Position numbers and translations under genes: made by a program. 64,000 bases of DNA, taken from contig OX419755.1 in NCBI GenBank assembly GCA_948567375.1, forward strand, positions 82,168,218 to 82,232,217, given 5' to 3'. Numbering within the stretch: the stretch's first letter is position 1; every line of letters starts with the position of its first letter. This stretch comes from Lunularia cruciata. Its lineage: Eukaryota; Streptophyta; Marchantiopsida; Lunulariales; Lunulariaceae. The notes under the pieces were generated by a model. The model had not been told where the DNA came from. It saw only the letters and a list, made by a program, of their open reading frames with translations, and did not search any database. Shown piece by piece: positions 1 through 10,545 of this stretch.

Positions 1-1500
1 ATGACCACCACTAATTGTAAAAAGTGAAAAGGATTTAGATACGGATTGGCATTCTAAGATTATCCATAAAATTGGTCTATTCTTTTCATATAATATGATC
101 AATGCAAATCATATGGCTCCCTAACTTAAAACTTTTTTTCTCTTCAAATTCTACCAAGTCACATAGACTTGACCTCCTTCTATAGATGCTTGGTATCATT
201 GGATATTACTAGAAATGCTCCCTGGGCCTTGTCTTTGCTTTATCCTTCTTTATTATCTCACACTTCTCGTACCTATACACTTCAGAGAAATTTTGAGTGC
301 CGTCAAATTATTGCCAATAATGCATTGTAAATTGAGTTTCACTATATATACTAACCCATCCAGTTTGAGGTGTGGCGCAACTAACAAAAAATCTCATATA
401 ATCATAGGCAATATTTCCAATACCTCAAGATCTACTCTTGTGAGGAGACTACCGGATCCATGATAGTATGCTAAGGGGATTATAACACAAAATTCCGGAT
501 TTTTTTCATTACTAATATCATCAAGTGGACACATTACGAGTAAATAAATTAGAAGTTTCTAAGTAGAATACTTGCTAATTAGGAGAAAGTCATGGTTTCT
601 TGTATGCATCACAAGGGAGAATAATATTTATTTCTTCTAGTATTTTTGTCCCATAATTTTATCCAACTTACAATGGCTCTAATGTACATAGCTCTTGGAG
701 AATTGGTTATAACTTTCTGAATGTGCTCGATGAGCATTGTGATAGCCTCAATGAACCTTTTCAAATAAGCTTTAAAATCAAGTATATCTTGGAGAAGTTA
801 TCTAACCAATCTAGGTTTTTTAGCATTGTGAAGATAATGTTGCATGTTACAAGAGATTATTTGTCTAATTCCCCCTCAAAGTTTTGCAATTTTGCTAAAC
901 TTAGAATCAATATCTTCATGTGCATCTAAGGATGAAATTGCCACATGGATGTCCTTGAAAAGCTTCTTGGAAAATATGAAGCTAGATTCATCAATTATTC
1001 CAATGTTTGCGAGGCCCGTAGCATCCTAGCAAGCTTTCTCATTTGTATTGGCTTGCTTTGGTAGTGAAAGCTTGGCCACCAATATTGTAGAATAAGAAAA
1101 AAAAAAGCAGACCATGTAAAATAACATGAAGGATGGGAAGACCCCATCAAGCAATACAAGGATTCTACTACCTTTTGTAGAATGAACAAGGACATAAATA
1201 TCCTTGGTGTCAAACCCAATATAGTCTAATTAGACATACAATATCTGTAGAAGCTTAAAACCACCTTTGTATATATACCCTAGGTTGTAGCTAGTGTGAG
1301 GAAAACCTTTTAGTTTCTCATGATAGCTTAAGAACCACTCGTGCAAATTGTAGTAAAGAGATCTTCAAGGAAACTCTTCACTGCTTCCCTATGCAACTCT
1401 CAACAATAAAAACACATTATATAGTACCATTTATACTTGTCTTATATGTGTTGATCTCAATTTATATTGTTGCCATATGAGTGTGTCAATGTGTCAAAAT
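1..1500 (-). pseudogene. I1: region downstream of integrase, unassigned
   Basis: This stretch follows the integrase of I1 on the minus strand. On the minus strand, bases 1,030 to about 720 give a fairly open frame with the readable block ATGLANIGIIDESSF followed by KLFKDIHVAISSLDAHEDID; I do not recognise a family. Between 1,040 and 1,250 a hydrophobic, phenylalanine-rich frame can be read, possibly by chance. Bases 1-600 hold no pattern I can assign. In Tat/Athila elements the space between integrase and the 3' LTR often carries an extra open reading frame, so a post-integrase ORF is the natural guess, but it is inference. The 3' LTR of I1 is not inside the window. Confidence 0.35.
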
Positions 1501-2375
1501 GCATGTAATTTTTCAGCATAATTGGTAGGTGAACACTTCAAATTCTGTTGGGATGATGGGATGCAAGCCATATGTAAAGAAGAGTGTTTGCTTGGTAGTA
1601 ATCTTCTTTGTAGTGCAATATGCCTATAGTGCAACATGTAGCTTGATATTCCAATCTTAAGCATAGTTAAAAATGACTTTGTTAAGAATTTGAAATAATA
1701 GCCTATTAGCCTTCTCTATCAACCCATTTACCTTCAGATTGTAAGGAGTGATCTTTTTATACTTAATTTGAAATACTTTGTGAGAGATTCTATCAAGCTG
1801 TTTAGGAAGTGCACTCTTCTATCACAGACTAATTCCAAGGGACAACCATGCCAAGAGATAATGTTGAGAAACAAAAATTGAGCCACTATGTCAACATCAT
1901 CCTCTAAGTAGCTTTGGCCTCTACCCTCTTTTGTGGCATAATCTGTGCAAATCAAAATGTACCTCTTTTTTGGTTTACTTCATGATGGGTTGGATTGGAC
2001 AAGCAAAGCCTATCCTCCACTTCTTAAATGGTGTTAATGATAAGATGGGATATAGTGGCCATTATGTTGATGGAGTAGGTCTTCTAATCTTTTAACACAC
2101 ATCACAACCTCTTGATGCAGTCATGTACATCCTTGTATGTTGTTGGCCACCAATATCCAATTGCCAATATCTTCTTCATAGTGTTCTTCAACATGAAGTG
2201 CACTTTTACAACTTTTGAGTGAAGTGCTTGTATTACTCCTCCAACTTCTAAGGCTTCAAGACAATGTTGAAGTACTTTGTTTGGTCCCAATTTGAATGGA
2301 AAATTCTCCTTGATTTGATATGATCCCATCTTGTGCAAGAATACTGCATATTGCTCCAGATCCATCCTCAAAGGC
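1500..2375 (-). pseudogene. I1 integrase (zinc-binding and catalytic core remnants)
   Basis: Integrase inserts the cDNA copy into the host chromosome. The HHCC-type domain is seen at 2,371-2,102, with ALHSKVVKVHF, then ILAIGYWWPTTYKDVHDCIKR, the usual spacing before the CxxC pair. The catalytic core is seen at 1,955-1,734: ICTDYATKE around the first aspartate, then FLNIISWHGCPLELVCDR around the second, with the normal DRG changed to DRR. Below 1,730 another frame continues with ITPYNLKVNGLIEKANRLL, containing the third acidic residue, and with WNIKLHVALYAYCTT, typical of the end of the core. Several stops and at least two frameshifts make it non-functional. It belongs to the same frame order as the RNase H just upstream on the minus strand. 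Confidence 0.85.
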
Positions 2376-2399
2376 TACTACAAGTTGCATAAGTATTGG

Positions 2400-2931
2400 T
2401 ATTCATCCAAATACCTTATATTTTGGTCTATTGTGATATGAAATAGCTCCTCATCAAGAAATTCATCTCCCACATCTTCAGTATGTTCTTGAGTTCTAAG
2501 CCTAGAGAGGAAGTCAATATTACCATGTTGCACTCCTTTATGGACTTGCATTATGTAAGTGAATTCCTACAAGAGGCGTATCCATCTTGTAGTGCGCCCA
2601 AAAAGGTTGGCCTTCTTCACTAGGTGTTGTAGTGCAAAATGATCTACATGAAACACAAACTTGTAACCTAGAAAATAGTGACAAAGTTTTTTACATGCAT
2701 ACACCATTCTAGGTGCCTCTCTTTTGGTAGTGGTGTACATTTTCTAAGCATCTAATAGTTGTCTACTTGCAAATTAAATAGGAAAATCTTTCTTACTACT
2801 ATCTTTTAGACCAATTACTACTCCTATTGTTGTTGAAGAGGTATCTACATACACATGAAACAAACTATCCAAATCAAGAGTTTGCGTGGTAGGTGCTTCT
2901 ACCAACTTGGTCTTCACTACTACAAAGGCCT
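2400..2931 (-). pseudogene. I1 RNase H domain
   Basis: The reading begins exactly at the left edge of E1 with KAFVVVKTKLVEAPTTQTLD, the entry to the Ty3-type RNase H, followed by FHVYVDTSSTTIGVVIG with the first catalytic aspartate. Further down are a match to the TTEREAL segment (TTTKREAP, about 2,710-2,740), then YKFVFHVDHFALQHLVKKAN (about 2,600-2,660) and a WIRLL-like end. The domain degrades the RNA strand during cDNA synthesis. Its natural upstream neighbour, the RT, lies across E1 at 10,546-11,400. Internal stops are present. Confidence 0.85.
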
Positions 2932-3320
2932 TGTCATGCATATATACATTGCTACACAACATATATTGCTATCAACATCATACCTTATAGAAGCACAACT
3001 CACACATGAATTCTCAGTGCCATAATAATTAGTTCTTTCTTCCACTTAGATCACACTCAAATCAGATCTGTACTCAATCCTTCACTCAAGAATTTGCCAA
3101 CAATTGTGCACTAATTACAATCAAGTCATACCCACTCTAGTAAGAGACTCCAAGTGATGCTTACCAATCTCTGTCCACCATAGCCAAGAACTCAAGGGAT
3201 GAACATTAGAGAAGTGCACAACATGCACTCTCACAATTTGTAGACCATCACTTCCTTGCCTCACTAGAGAGAAACATAAGTAGTCTGATTAGTCATCACT
3301 TTAGCCTCACTATCAAGAGT
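2932..3320 (-). repeat. E1 3' LTR fused to leader end
   Basis: Minus-strand bases 3,320-3,218 match the E2 leader at about 54,727-54,820. Bases 3,218-3,000 then match the LTR core (E2 53,510-53,740 and 63,330-63,520). Bases 3,000-2,932 match the LTR tail at 63,535-63,628, ending in ATGCATGACA. The leader therefore passes directly into a 3' LTR that lacks its first portion, which marks a deletion that removed gag and pol. Confidence 0.65.
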
Positions 3321-3399
3321 TGTGGTACCCACATTTTTGGCTTTTTTTGTTTTTGTTCTATTTTGAAGAAGAAGTGTATAGACAAAGTCATATTGAACC

Positions 3400-4330
3400 C
3401 AAATGGCATTGGAAGGAGAAGAATTGTATCTTTGGTTTGTAACCCAAAGTAAAGTGACTTTGTGTCAGAAGCAAAGTACTCGGATCATATCTGTCGGAGT
3501 TCAATTTGAAGTAAGGATACTTCACCTCGGGGTGATCAACCCACAATGTAAAAGAAATCTTTGGGGTTGGAAATTCAAGATTGTACCACACACAAAAACA
3601 GCTAAGGCACAAGCAGGAGGAATTGACAATGATAGGAGAAGTGTATGCAGAAGGTGTGATTTCTTGGTAGACAAGCATTCAAAGAATGATTGAGAAACAT
3701 TGGACTATAAAGTCAGGTTTCAAATCAAGAAAGAGACAAATGACAAGTGAATTTCCTTTGCCTCTGTGGAGTCATCTTGAGGGAGACCAAGGAAGATGAG
3801 TAGTAGTGAGTGAAGTTTTGGGGGAATCCAGAGGGATTTAGAGTTGCACATCCAAAGGACAGGAGAATTTTGTTGCCAAAGCATATCACAAAGGAGAGTA
3901 GAATAAAAGGAATCAGGAAGTGCACTACATTGGGAGTGAGGAACCCAATGATTAGGAGGTTAGATGTGATGGCTCGCACCAAAGTTCTCAGTAAACTTTG
4001 TATTACTTTCCTTGCATGGAATTGGAACTTGAGTTTTCCCAATTTCATGGTAGAGATTGCGGTCAGTAAGTGGTAGGGAAGAGAGACAATCTGGCTCAAT
4101 GGACAGAGTTGGATTGGAGATTGGTTAGGAAGAGAGTGGGGAAGAGCATGGGGTTACATTCTTGGGGAAAGGAGAAGTTGTAAAAGAAATCCAAGAAATC
4201 AGAAATTCGTTCACCTCAAAGTGGTATGAAGAATGGGTACAAGGTGGAGATTTATTTGGACCCATTTGGAGAAGTATTGTAGGTGCAATGATGGCATTGT
4301 TTAAATCCAAATGCACCACCTATGTTACTA
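3400..4330 (+). pseudogene. A: N-terminal part of the LTR-encoded protein
   Basis: I do not recognise a family. The best conserved block is FLAWNWNLSFPNFMVEIAV at about 4,008-4,064. It recurs in C (minus, about 34,320-34,400), D (plus, about 52,770-52,830) and, more diverged, I1 (minus, about 49,180-49,230). In C and D it is followed by a lysine-rich segment and a WRL(A/V)L.SDAREL block; A has frameshifted there. Upstream of it the frame at 3,403-3,693 is open for 96 codons but is not clearly shared with the other copies. The position at the 5' side of an LTR makes this a coding region inside the LTR, which is unusual. Confidence 0.55.
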
Positions 4331-4770
4331 AGCAGTAGGTAGTGTTCTTCCATAAAATGTTTGCAGGAGAGCCAATCAATTGGGCAAAGTGTTTATATGA
4401 GTGGACACAATAGATGGTGCTAAATTGGAGGAGTTTGACACCACCGCTTTATTTTGTTCCTTGTGTAGTGCATTTTTACCTTGGGTTGAATTTTTTGAGT
4501 AGCAATGAGAAGGTTGTTTCTCACTTCCATCCCGATTTGCATCAAGAAGCCAATGACAAGGAGCGATAGTACACTTGGCAATTGAGAAGCAATGACAACT
4601 ATTATGCGAGAATGGGACAAGATAGAAAGATGTTTGTACCCTTGCCAAGAAAGAAGAAGAGAAGTTGACCTAAGGTGGAGAGCTTGCAAGTGCAGCCTTG
4701 AAAGTTAAGAAGGATTGGGTAGAGAGAAGGAAAGCAAATCCAACATATTGCACCAAAAGAGGAGGTCAAA

Positions 4771-6137
4771 TTGGAAGGCAAAGCAGAGTCTGCATCAGAG
4801 AGGTTAGAGGAAGAAGAACTAGAGTTAACCTTGCAAAGTGAAGAATCCAACAAGGAGAGTGAGGGTGAAGCCGAGGTGCAGAAAGATCAAGAGAAGCTGA
4901 TTTCCCTGCAGGAAGTACTTGAGCAAGAGGAGGCAGGAGAAGGAATTATGGCGGAGTTAGTGATCAAAGAAGAAGAAGGATTCGTGGCCAAGCTGAGCCA
5001 ATACACACAAGAAGGAGAAAGTTTGAATGTGGCACATCAACTCATCAATTTGGGTGACAATGAAAGTATGGAGGATGATGTATCATTGACAATAAGAAGA
5101 TCCTGACTTTGTAGTAAAGCATCGGACTCAAAAAGGAAGAGCAAGATTGATGAAGTCACTAAAGAAAAAGAAGAAGAGGAAGCAGGGTGTGAGAGAGTAG
5201 AGTACATTCAAGATGTTGTATGTTTGCTATTGTTGTAGATGGAGAAGAAGAAGGAGATGCAAACTAGATATCTCCATGTGTAGAATGTATTGCAGGTGTT
5301 GGAGAAATTAGAATTTGAGAATCTGAAGTTGCAAGAGAGCATGATCAGAGGAGAGGAAGAAAGAGAAATATTGCAAGTAGATGCAGTGTTGCAGAAGAAG
5401 ATAAATGAAAATCTGCAAGAAAAGTATGAGAAGCAAAGAAGAGAGTTAGCAGTGAAAGTGAGGGAAGTCACGCAAGAGAGAATTTGGGTAGAGAAGTTAC
5501 AAGCCGAAGTAAAGTTATAGCAAGACAATAGAAGGGAATTGGTTGAAGCTAAGGAAGAAGAGCTTGATGCATTCCAATAGAAAGTAGAAGAGAAGACAAC
5601 AAGCAGCCTGGCAAAGGGAATTGACCAAGCGCCATCAAGAAGAAGGAAGGCTGAGAGATTTTGTGAAGATATTGGAGGTAAAGATTGATCAATATGTGAA
5701 GGAGTTGGAGGATCGCACAGCAGAGTATGAGGAGGAGTTGAATATAAGTAAAGTTGTGATGGAGGAGGAGAGACAAAAGAAGCAATCAGCGAAATCAGTT
5801 GAAGAAGCAATCATAGAGATGAAGGTGAGGTTAATCATTGAAGCCAAAGTAAGACTAGAGGAATTGAGATTACACAAGTTATGATTGCTTGTGCAGGAGA
5901 CAAGGAGTAAAAATTGCAAAGGAAAAAGACTTGAATGCCTTGTTAATCAATCTTAGAACTCGGATAGATAGGAAGATGTTAGATGTAGAGAATAACATTT
6001 CTATCAGGCTGGATTTGATTAAATTGGAGTTAGATAATCTTCAGAATATGGTATATATCAGACTTGAAGTAAGAGAGGTAGGAATGCAGGTGTCTTTGGA
6101 TCAGTTACCTGAGCCATTAGAGAAGATTGGGTTGTGA
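4771..6137 (+). pseudogene. A: acidic and coiled-coil part of the LTR-encoded protein
   Basis: A run of frames rich in Glu, Lys and Gln starts with an acidic stretch (4,771-5,106) and continues as heptad-like coiled coil (5,290-5,520 and 5,621-5,884). It ends with INLRTRIDRKMLDVENNIS and RLDLIKLELDNLQN (5,955-6,045), which is clearly homologous to C (ICLRDRVDKKMTKVGDNICL, minus, about 32,335-32,420). Several stops are TAG where the other frames suggest Gln. A shared stop at 5,236-5,238 matches stops in C and D. Function is unknown; a structural or self-assembling protein is the guess the coiled coil allows. Confidence 0.6.
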
Positions 6138-7150
6138 GGTAAGGTTACCTATGAGGTTAATTGCAGATCAAAGTGAAGACGTGTTAGGATTGGTAAAAGA
6201 GTTTGTAGTTGTAGAACCCAAAGTACATGAGGTGAAGGGATTTTCTTTGGGTTTGGAAGCCGAAGTCAAGGTAGACATCAGATCAGATTAGGACCAATTT
6301 TGAGATAAGAGGAGGCATATATCAAGAGATGCATTGTCATTTTGGATTTGTAGGTTGATAAAGTTGTTGGGAAACAATTTAGGAGGTTAGATAACTATCA
6401 AGAGCTCAATCTATTTAAAGCAAATCTTTGCAATAAAATGTTGTTTAGTGTCAAGAGCTCAATCTATTTAAAGCAAATCTTTGCAATAAAATGTTGTTTA
6501 GTTTTCATTACTCTTGAGAATAGATAAGCAAAGTGTTGTGAAGTAGTGCTCATCGCTTGAGCTTAATTCCAAGTATTAATTTTGTGTTTGTGTTTGTGTT
6601 TGTGAGTGTGTGGAGAATTTTGGATTGCAAATTAGTGTGCTTATTGGATGTTAAATTCTATAGTCTTGATCTTCATTCTGTGTGTTTGATCTTGAGTGAA
6701 GTGCAATTGGAGCAATGCCTTGACAAATCTGAGAGAAATTGTAGTGTTGGCAATATTTTGCATTTATGAGTGCAACATTGAGTTGATGTAAATAAATTTC
6801 AATCAAGGAAGTTGTGCCTTCAATGGAGGGATGGAACACAATTTTTGAGGTGAATTTTATGTAGTGAAGTAGTCATTTTTGGGAGGAATCTAGATCATCA
6901 CAATCAAGATTTGTTTGGACAAAATTTCATGGAATTGTGATTAAGGAATGTTAATTTGTGAAAAGACTAAGAGTCAATGCTTGTTACTCTCTTTTGGATG
7001 TAGTTTCCACCAAAGATATTATAGAAGAACTCAAGAAGAACTACATTGTTACTATTTGCTTCATATTTGGATATTTTTGACTGATAGATCTATGGGAACA
7101 AACTTTACTTACTTGATTACCACAAAAGTAATATTTGCTAGGTTGTCACA
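6138..7150 (+). repeat. A: non-coding 3' portion of the giant LTR
   Basis: There is no convincing gene here. It holds the 53-bp tandem duplication at 6,398-6,503 and a GTGTTTGTGTTTGTGTTTGTG run near 6,582-6,604. The segment to about 6,850 matches B in inverse orientation (8,350-8,690) and the equivalent part of C (about 31,560-31,900). The last 80 bases to GGTTGTCACA are the family LTR end. Confidence 0.6.
6398..6503 (+). repeat. Tandem 53-bp duplication with TATA-like and poly(A)-signal-like motifs
   Basis: Two adjacent units begin TCAAGAGCTCAATCTATTTA and differ only at the last base. Each contains CTATTTAAAG, a plausible TATA element, and CAATAAAATG, a plausible poly(A) signal, about 20 bases apart. 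In an LTR these motifs mark the promoter and the U3-R-U5 division, so the duplication would double the core control region. Assignment of the motifs is inference. Confidence 0.6.
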
Positions 7151-8025
7151 AGAGCACACTAGAGCATCAATGCTCAAAAGTCAAGGTACCTCACACAAAC
7201 ATGATGCAAAAACAAGAAGAAAAGAATGGAGGAGGTCCAATCACAAGAAGTCTAAATAAAACCCTCCATCTCATAAATCAACATCAGATTGACTTTACTA
7301 CCATTTGGCATTTGACCTAATAGGAGTGACTTCCTACTCCTAAGCTACCAAGATCACCAAGAATGGGATCAAACTACCTCACCTAGCCAAAGCTACATGG
7401 GTATAAGTATTAGTTGACCAATCACTAGGATAACAAGTGAAGATGGACCATTTGACTAGGGCACCAGTCTTGGAACCAAAGATATGGAGTGCAAACTCTA
7501 TTGTGCACAATCTAGAATGGTAGGCAGATTTTGCCAAACAATGACAAAAAATTCATCTAAACTAGCTAACACCAGCTTGTTGGCTCTTCTAGTCCTTTGT
7601 AGCCCCTCTAGCCCATAGCCTATGCCTTGAAGCCTCTAAACACCAAAATTCAGCCAAATGAGACCTTTCTTCTAACCAAGCTCCAAATCTAGCAAACCTT
7701 CTTCAAATCTTCACCAAGCTTCACCCAACTTTGGCCAACTCAAGCACTAGTTAGGGAAATTTAGGCAACCTCCACCAATGTGACCTACCTCTTTTATAGT
7801 TAGTTGACCACCAAATCCTTTGCTAACTCTCAACTCAAGTCAAATTGAGAGGATGAGGATCTCCAAAACCCTAATTCAAGAGGATGGATTCCCAAATCCA
7901 CCTTTAGCTTTGCATCTTGAGCTCAATTTGCACAAAATTGACCATACTTTCACCTCTTGGGCTCAAGTCAAACACCCAGATCTATCTCAGATTGACTCAA
8001 TTTTCAAAATTTGGCCAACACTTCC
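7151..8025 (-). repeat. E1 leader fragment between A and B
   Basis: The minus strand matches the E2 leader from about 54,720 back to 53,900, including the segment around 54,600-54,700 and the block near 54,000-54,100. The frame at 7,820-8,059 is the mirror of a similar frame at 53,844-54,089, both antisense to the element, and is probably an accident of shared non-coding sequence. No gene is supported. Confidence 0.7.
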
Positions 8026-9933
8026 TATGACAACTCAACAAATATCACTTTTGCAGTAATTGGGTAAGTAAAGTTTGTTCCCGCAAAGATACAATTTAGA
8101 ATTTGTCAAATACAAAGTCAAATGTCACAATGTAGTTCTTCTTGGTTGCGTCTTTAATCTCTCAGGTAGAAACCACACCCAAAAGAGAGTAACAAGCACT
8201 GACTCGCAGTCTTGTCACAAATTAATACTTCTTAATCACAACTCCATCAAATCTCCCCAAACAATCTTGATTGTGATGATTCAGGCTCTCCCAAAAATGA
8301 CACTTCACTGCAAAATGATTTTGCCTCAGAATTGTGTTCCACCTCTCCACTTAAGGCACAACCTCCTCAATTGAAATTGCTTCATATCAACTTTGCACTG
8401 TACTCACAAATGCAAAATACTACCAACACTACAATTCCTCTCAGATTTGTCAAGGCATTGCTTTGATTGCACTTCACTCAGGATCAAACACATAGAGTAA
8501 AGATCAAGGTTGCAAAATCCAACATCCAACAAGCACACTGATTTGCACTTCAAAATTCTCCACACACTCACAAACACAATCACAAAGTTGATACTCGAAA
8601 TTAAGCCCAAACAATGAGCACTACTTCATAGCACTTTGCTTTATCTATTCTCAAAAATTATGAGCATTGAACAACATATGACTACAAATGCCACCTTTAA
8701 ATAGTAAAGCAAACAACAGTTCTAACAACTATGCCATTTCCTAACAACTATTCTAACCTGTAGATCCGAAATGACAATGCACCTCTTCATATCTGTCTCT
8801 TCAGATCTCAAATCTGTTACTACTTTGATCCAATGTCTACTTCTTCCTTGGCTTCTAATCCCGAAGTAACTTCACTTACTACTCTCTCCTCAAGTTTCAC
8901 AACTCCTAATTCTCCTACCAAATTACTACTTCTTTATTTTGATCTACAATTACACTAGTGGGAAATCTATCTAACTTCTTATCTTCCAACCCACTCTTCT
9001 CTAAAGTGTCAAATGTCAAATCTAAAGACACCTGCACTCCTATCTCTCTTACTTTGGGTCTAACTTCTATCAATTACTTTACTAATTCTACTATGTCATC
9101 ATCAATAATTGTAATTGAAAGCATGGGTACACTATCTTTGCTTTCAATTTGCAACCCACTTTCCCCTAATCACTCATGTAACTGACCGAAGGACACTTAC
9201 TATCTGATCCTGCACTTTGGTTCATTCACTATTACTATTTCTCTTCTAATTCTATCATATCTTTAATCAGAATTGAAATTGAAATCATGGGTATCCTAAA
9301 TATCTTCTTTCCTACTCTAACTTCCTCTAATGCCTCTTGCAAGATTCCCAAAGTCACTTTCACTGCACTCCGAGGTCCGACTACCTCAAGTTGAATCATA
9401 TTTGTCTTGAGGCAAAGTCTTTAGACCGAAGTCATATAAACCTAAAGCTCAAAGTCCAAAATCCGAAGACACCAATCCGAAGAACCTCAACCTGAAGTCC
9501 TTCAACTACTTTGTACATCTACTTCCAAAACTTCAAATACTTGTAACTTCTTCTACAGACCTCCAAACTCTATGATTTTGGTGGCAATGGAAACTTCTGA
9601 ATAATATGCTTCCAACAAGATATAACATGTATGATTTGAACCATTTTCAATGAGATACAGCCCCCGCAAGAACCCTGACATGTAACCTCCATTTCGATTG
9701 CAAAGAAACCCTCCTTCAGTGTTTGGTCCGAGTTTTTCCCTCCTCTGACATAAAATAAGCTTCTTCGGGTCTGATCAAATCCGAGTCCTTCTTCCTCCAA
9801 TAAAAATTTGACTTCCTCAGGCCTGATCAAAACACAACTTTCCACTCATTTGGTTTCAATTTGGTTTCAATTTGGTTTCCACAAGGCACTTCTTCTTTAA
9901 AACTTGTCCAAAATGAAAAATGCGGGTACCACA
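8026..9933 (-). repeat. B: internally deleted solo giant LTR of the I family (1.9 kb)
   Basis: On the minus strand it starts TGTGGTACCC and ends GTTGTCATA. It is flanked by CTTCC at 8,021-8,025 and 9,934-9,938, a perfect 5-bp target duplication. Compared with A and C it is half as long. The 3' non-coding part (8,026-8,700) and remnants of the coiled-coil region (about 8,700-9,500) remain, but the conserved WNWNL/SDAREL block is missing. A 91-codon frame at 9,845-9,570 is not recognisable. Confidence 0.8.
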
Positions 9934-10545
9934 CTTCCACATACCATCTACCTCATTGCCAAATTTGCATCAACTCACATAGGGCTTACACACACAATCA
10001 CTCTCAAGGAAATTGAGGACCATGATCAAATGTATCAACAATCAACCAAGCTTGGAGATACTACCAACATCCTTAGGTCCCTACACCAGATTTCCCCTTC
10101 ACTCTCACTTCTCTAAGGTAATAACTTCTTTCTTCCACTTGAATCACACTTAAATCATATGTACACTATCCTTCACTCAACAATCTGCCAACAATCGGGC
10201 ACTGATTATAGTCAAGCCACACCCACTCTAGCTAAGAGACTCTAGGTGATGCTCACTAGCCTTTATCCACCATAGCTACGAACTCAAAGGCTCAACATCA
10301 AAGAGTGAGCTCTCTAGAGTTGCACTTTGAAGGTATACCTCTTTGCTCAACCTAGATCTTTAGCCCTTACGGTGCCACCAACATCTAATGGTGTGAATGG
10401 TGCAAGTGTAGTGGGTCCCACCATGTGATCAATAGCCCTAACATAAAATCAAATCACCAACAAGCAGTCTATGAGTAACTAACAAAATACCTAGACCAAC
10501 ACTACCACTCCAACATCCGAGTAACCTAGCTTTGGTCCAAGCATG
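9934..10545 (-). repeat. E1 5' LTR and start of leader
   Basis: Bases 10,535-10,100 on the minus strand match the LTR core of E2 at 53,310-53,740 and 63,110-63,520, including CAACTCTAGAGAGCTCAC and the segment around GTTCTTGGCTATGGTGG. From about 10,090 to 9,934 it matches the E2 leader at about 53,780-53,900 (GGTAGTATCTCCAAG). The outer edge near 10,545 lacks the clean TGTCATGG start seen at 63,089. Confidence 0.7.

Larger units (their letters stand above)
3321..7150 (+). repeat. A: solo giant LTR of the I family (3.83 kb)
   Basis: The element starts TGTGGTACCC and ends GGTTGTCACA, giving TG...CA ends. It is flanked by AGAGT (3,316-3,320) and AGAGC (7,151-7,155), a 5-bp target duplication with one C-to-T difference; E2 shows the uninterrupted host site. 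No second internal copy of either end is seen, so it is a single LTR rather than a complete element. The same ends and content occur in B and C, and a diverged relative lies directly upstream of the I1 primer-binding site at 35,167. It carries a decayed coding region. Confidence 0.8.
2932..10545 (-). mobile_element. E1: gag-pol-deleted copy of the E family, inserted between RT and RNase H of I1
   Basis: E1 is related to E2 (53,286-63,628) along three pieces: 10,545-9,934 matches the E2 5' LTR and leader start, 8,025-7,151 matches the E2 leader, and 3,320-2,932 matches the end of the leader fused to a 3' LTR. The gaps are solo LTRs B and A. No gag or pol is present. The left end reads TGTCATGCAT, the inverted complement of the family LTR end ATGCATGACA. 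The right end is decayed and I could not find a clean target duplication, although the interrupted I1 reading frame confirms the insertion. Confidence 0.75.

Noticed and set aside
215-463. An open frame of 82 codons near the left edge.
   Set aside because: No family resemblance and no counterpart in other copies; it lies on the strand opposite to I1 and is likely chance.
4771-6137. The Glu/Lys-rich coiled-coil frames look like part of a nuclear structural host gene.
   Set aside because: The same frames recur in C, D and other copies bounded by target duplications, so they belong to the I-family LTR.
6582-6604. GTGTTT repeats as a CRISPR-like or tandem array.
   Set aside because: Only three to four short units in an LTR, present at the same site in other copies; a simple low-complexity stretch.
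7820-8059. Plus-strand frame with a mirrored partner at 53,844-54,089, suggesting a conserved small protein.
   Set aside because: Both are antisense to the E-family leader and share only the general similarity of that non-coding sequence, with frames not well kept.
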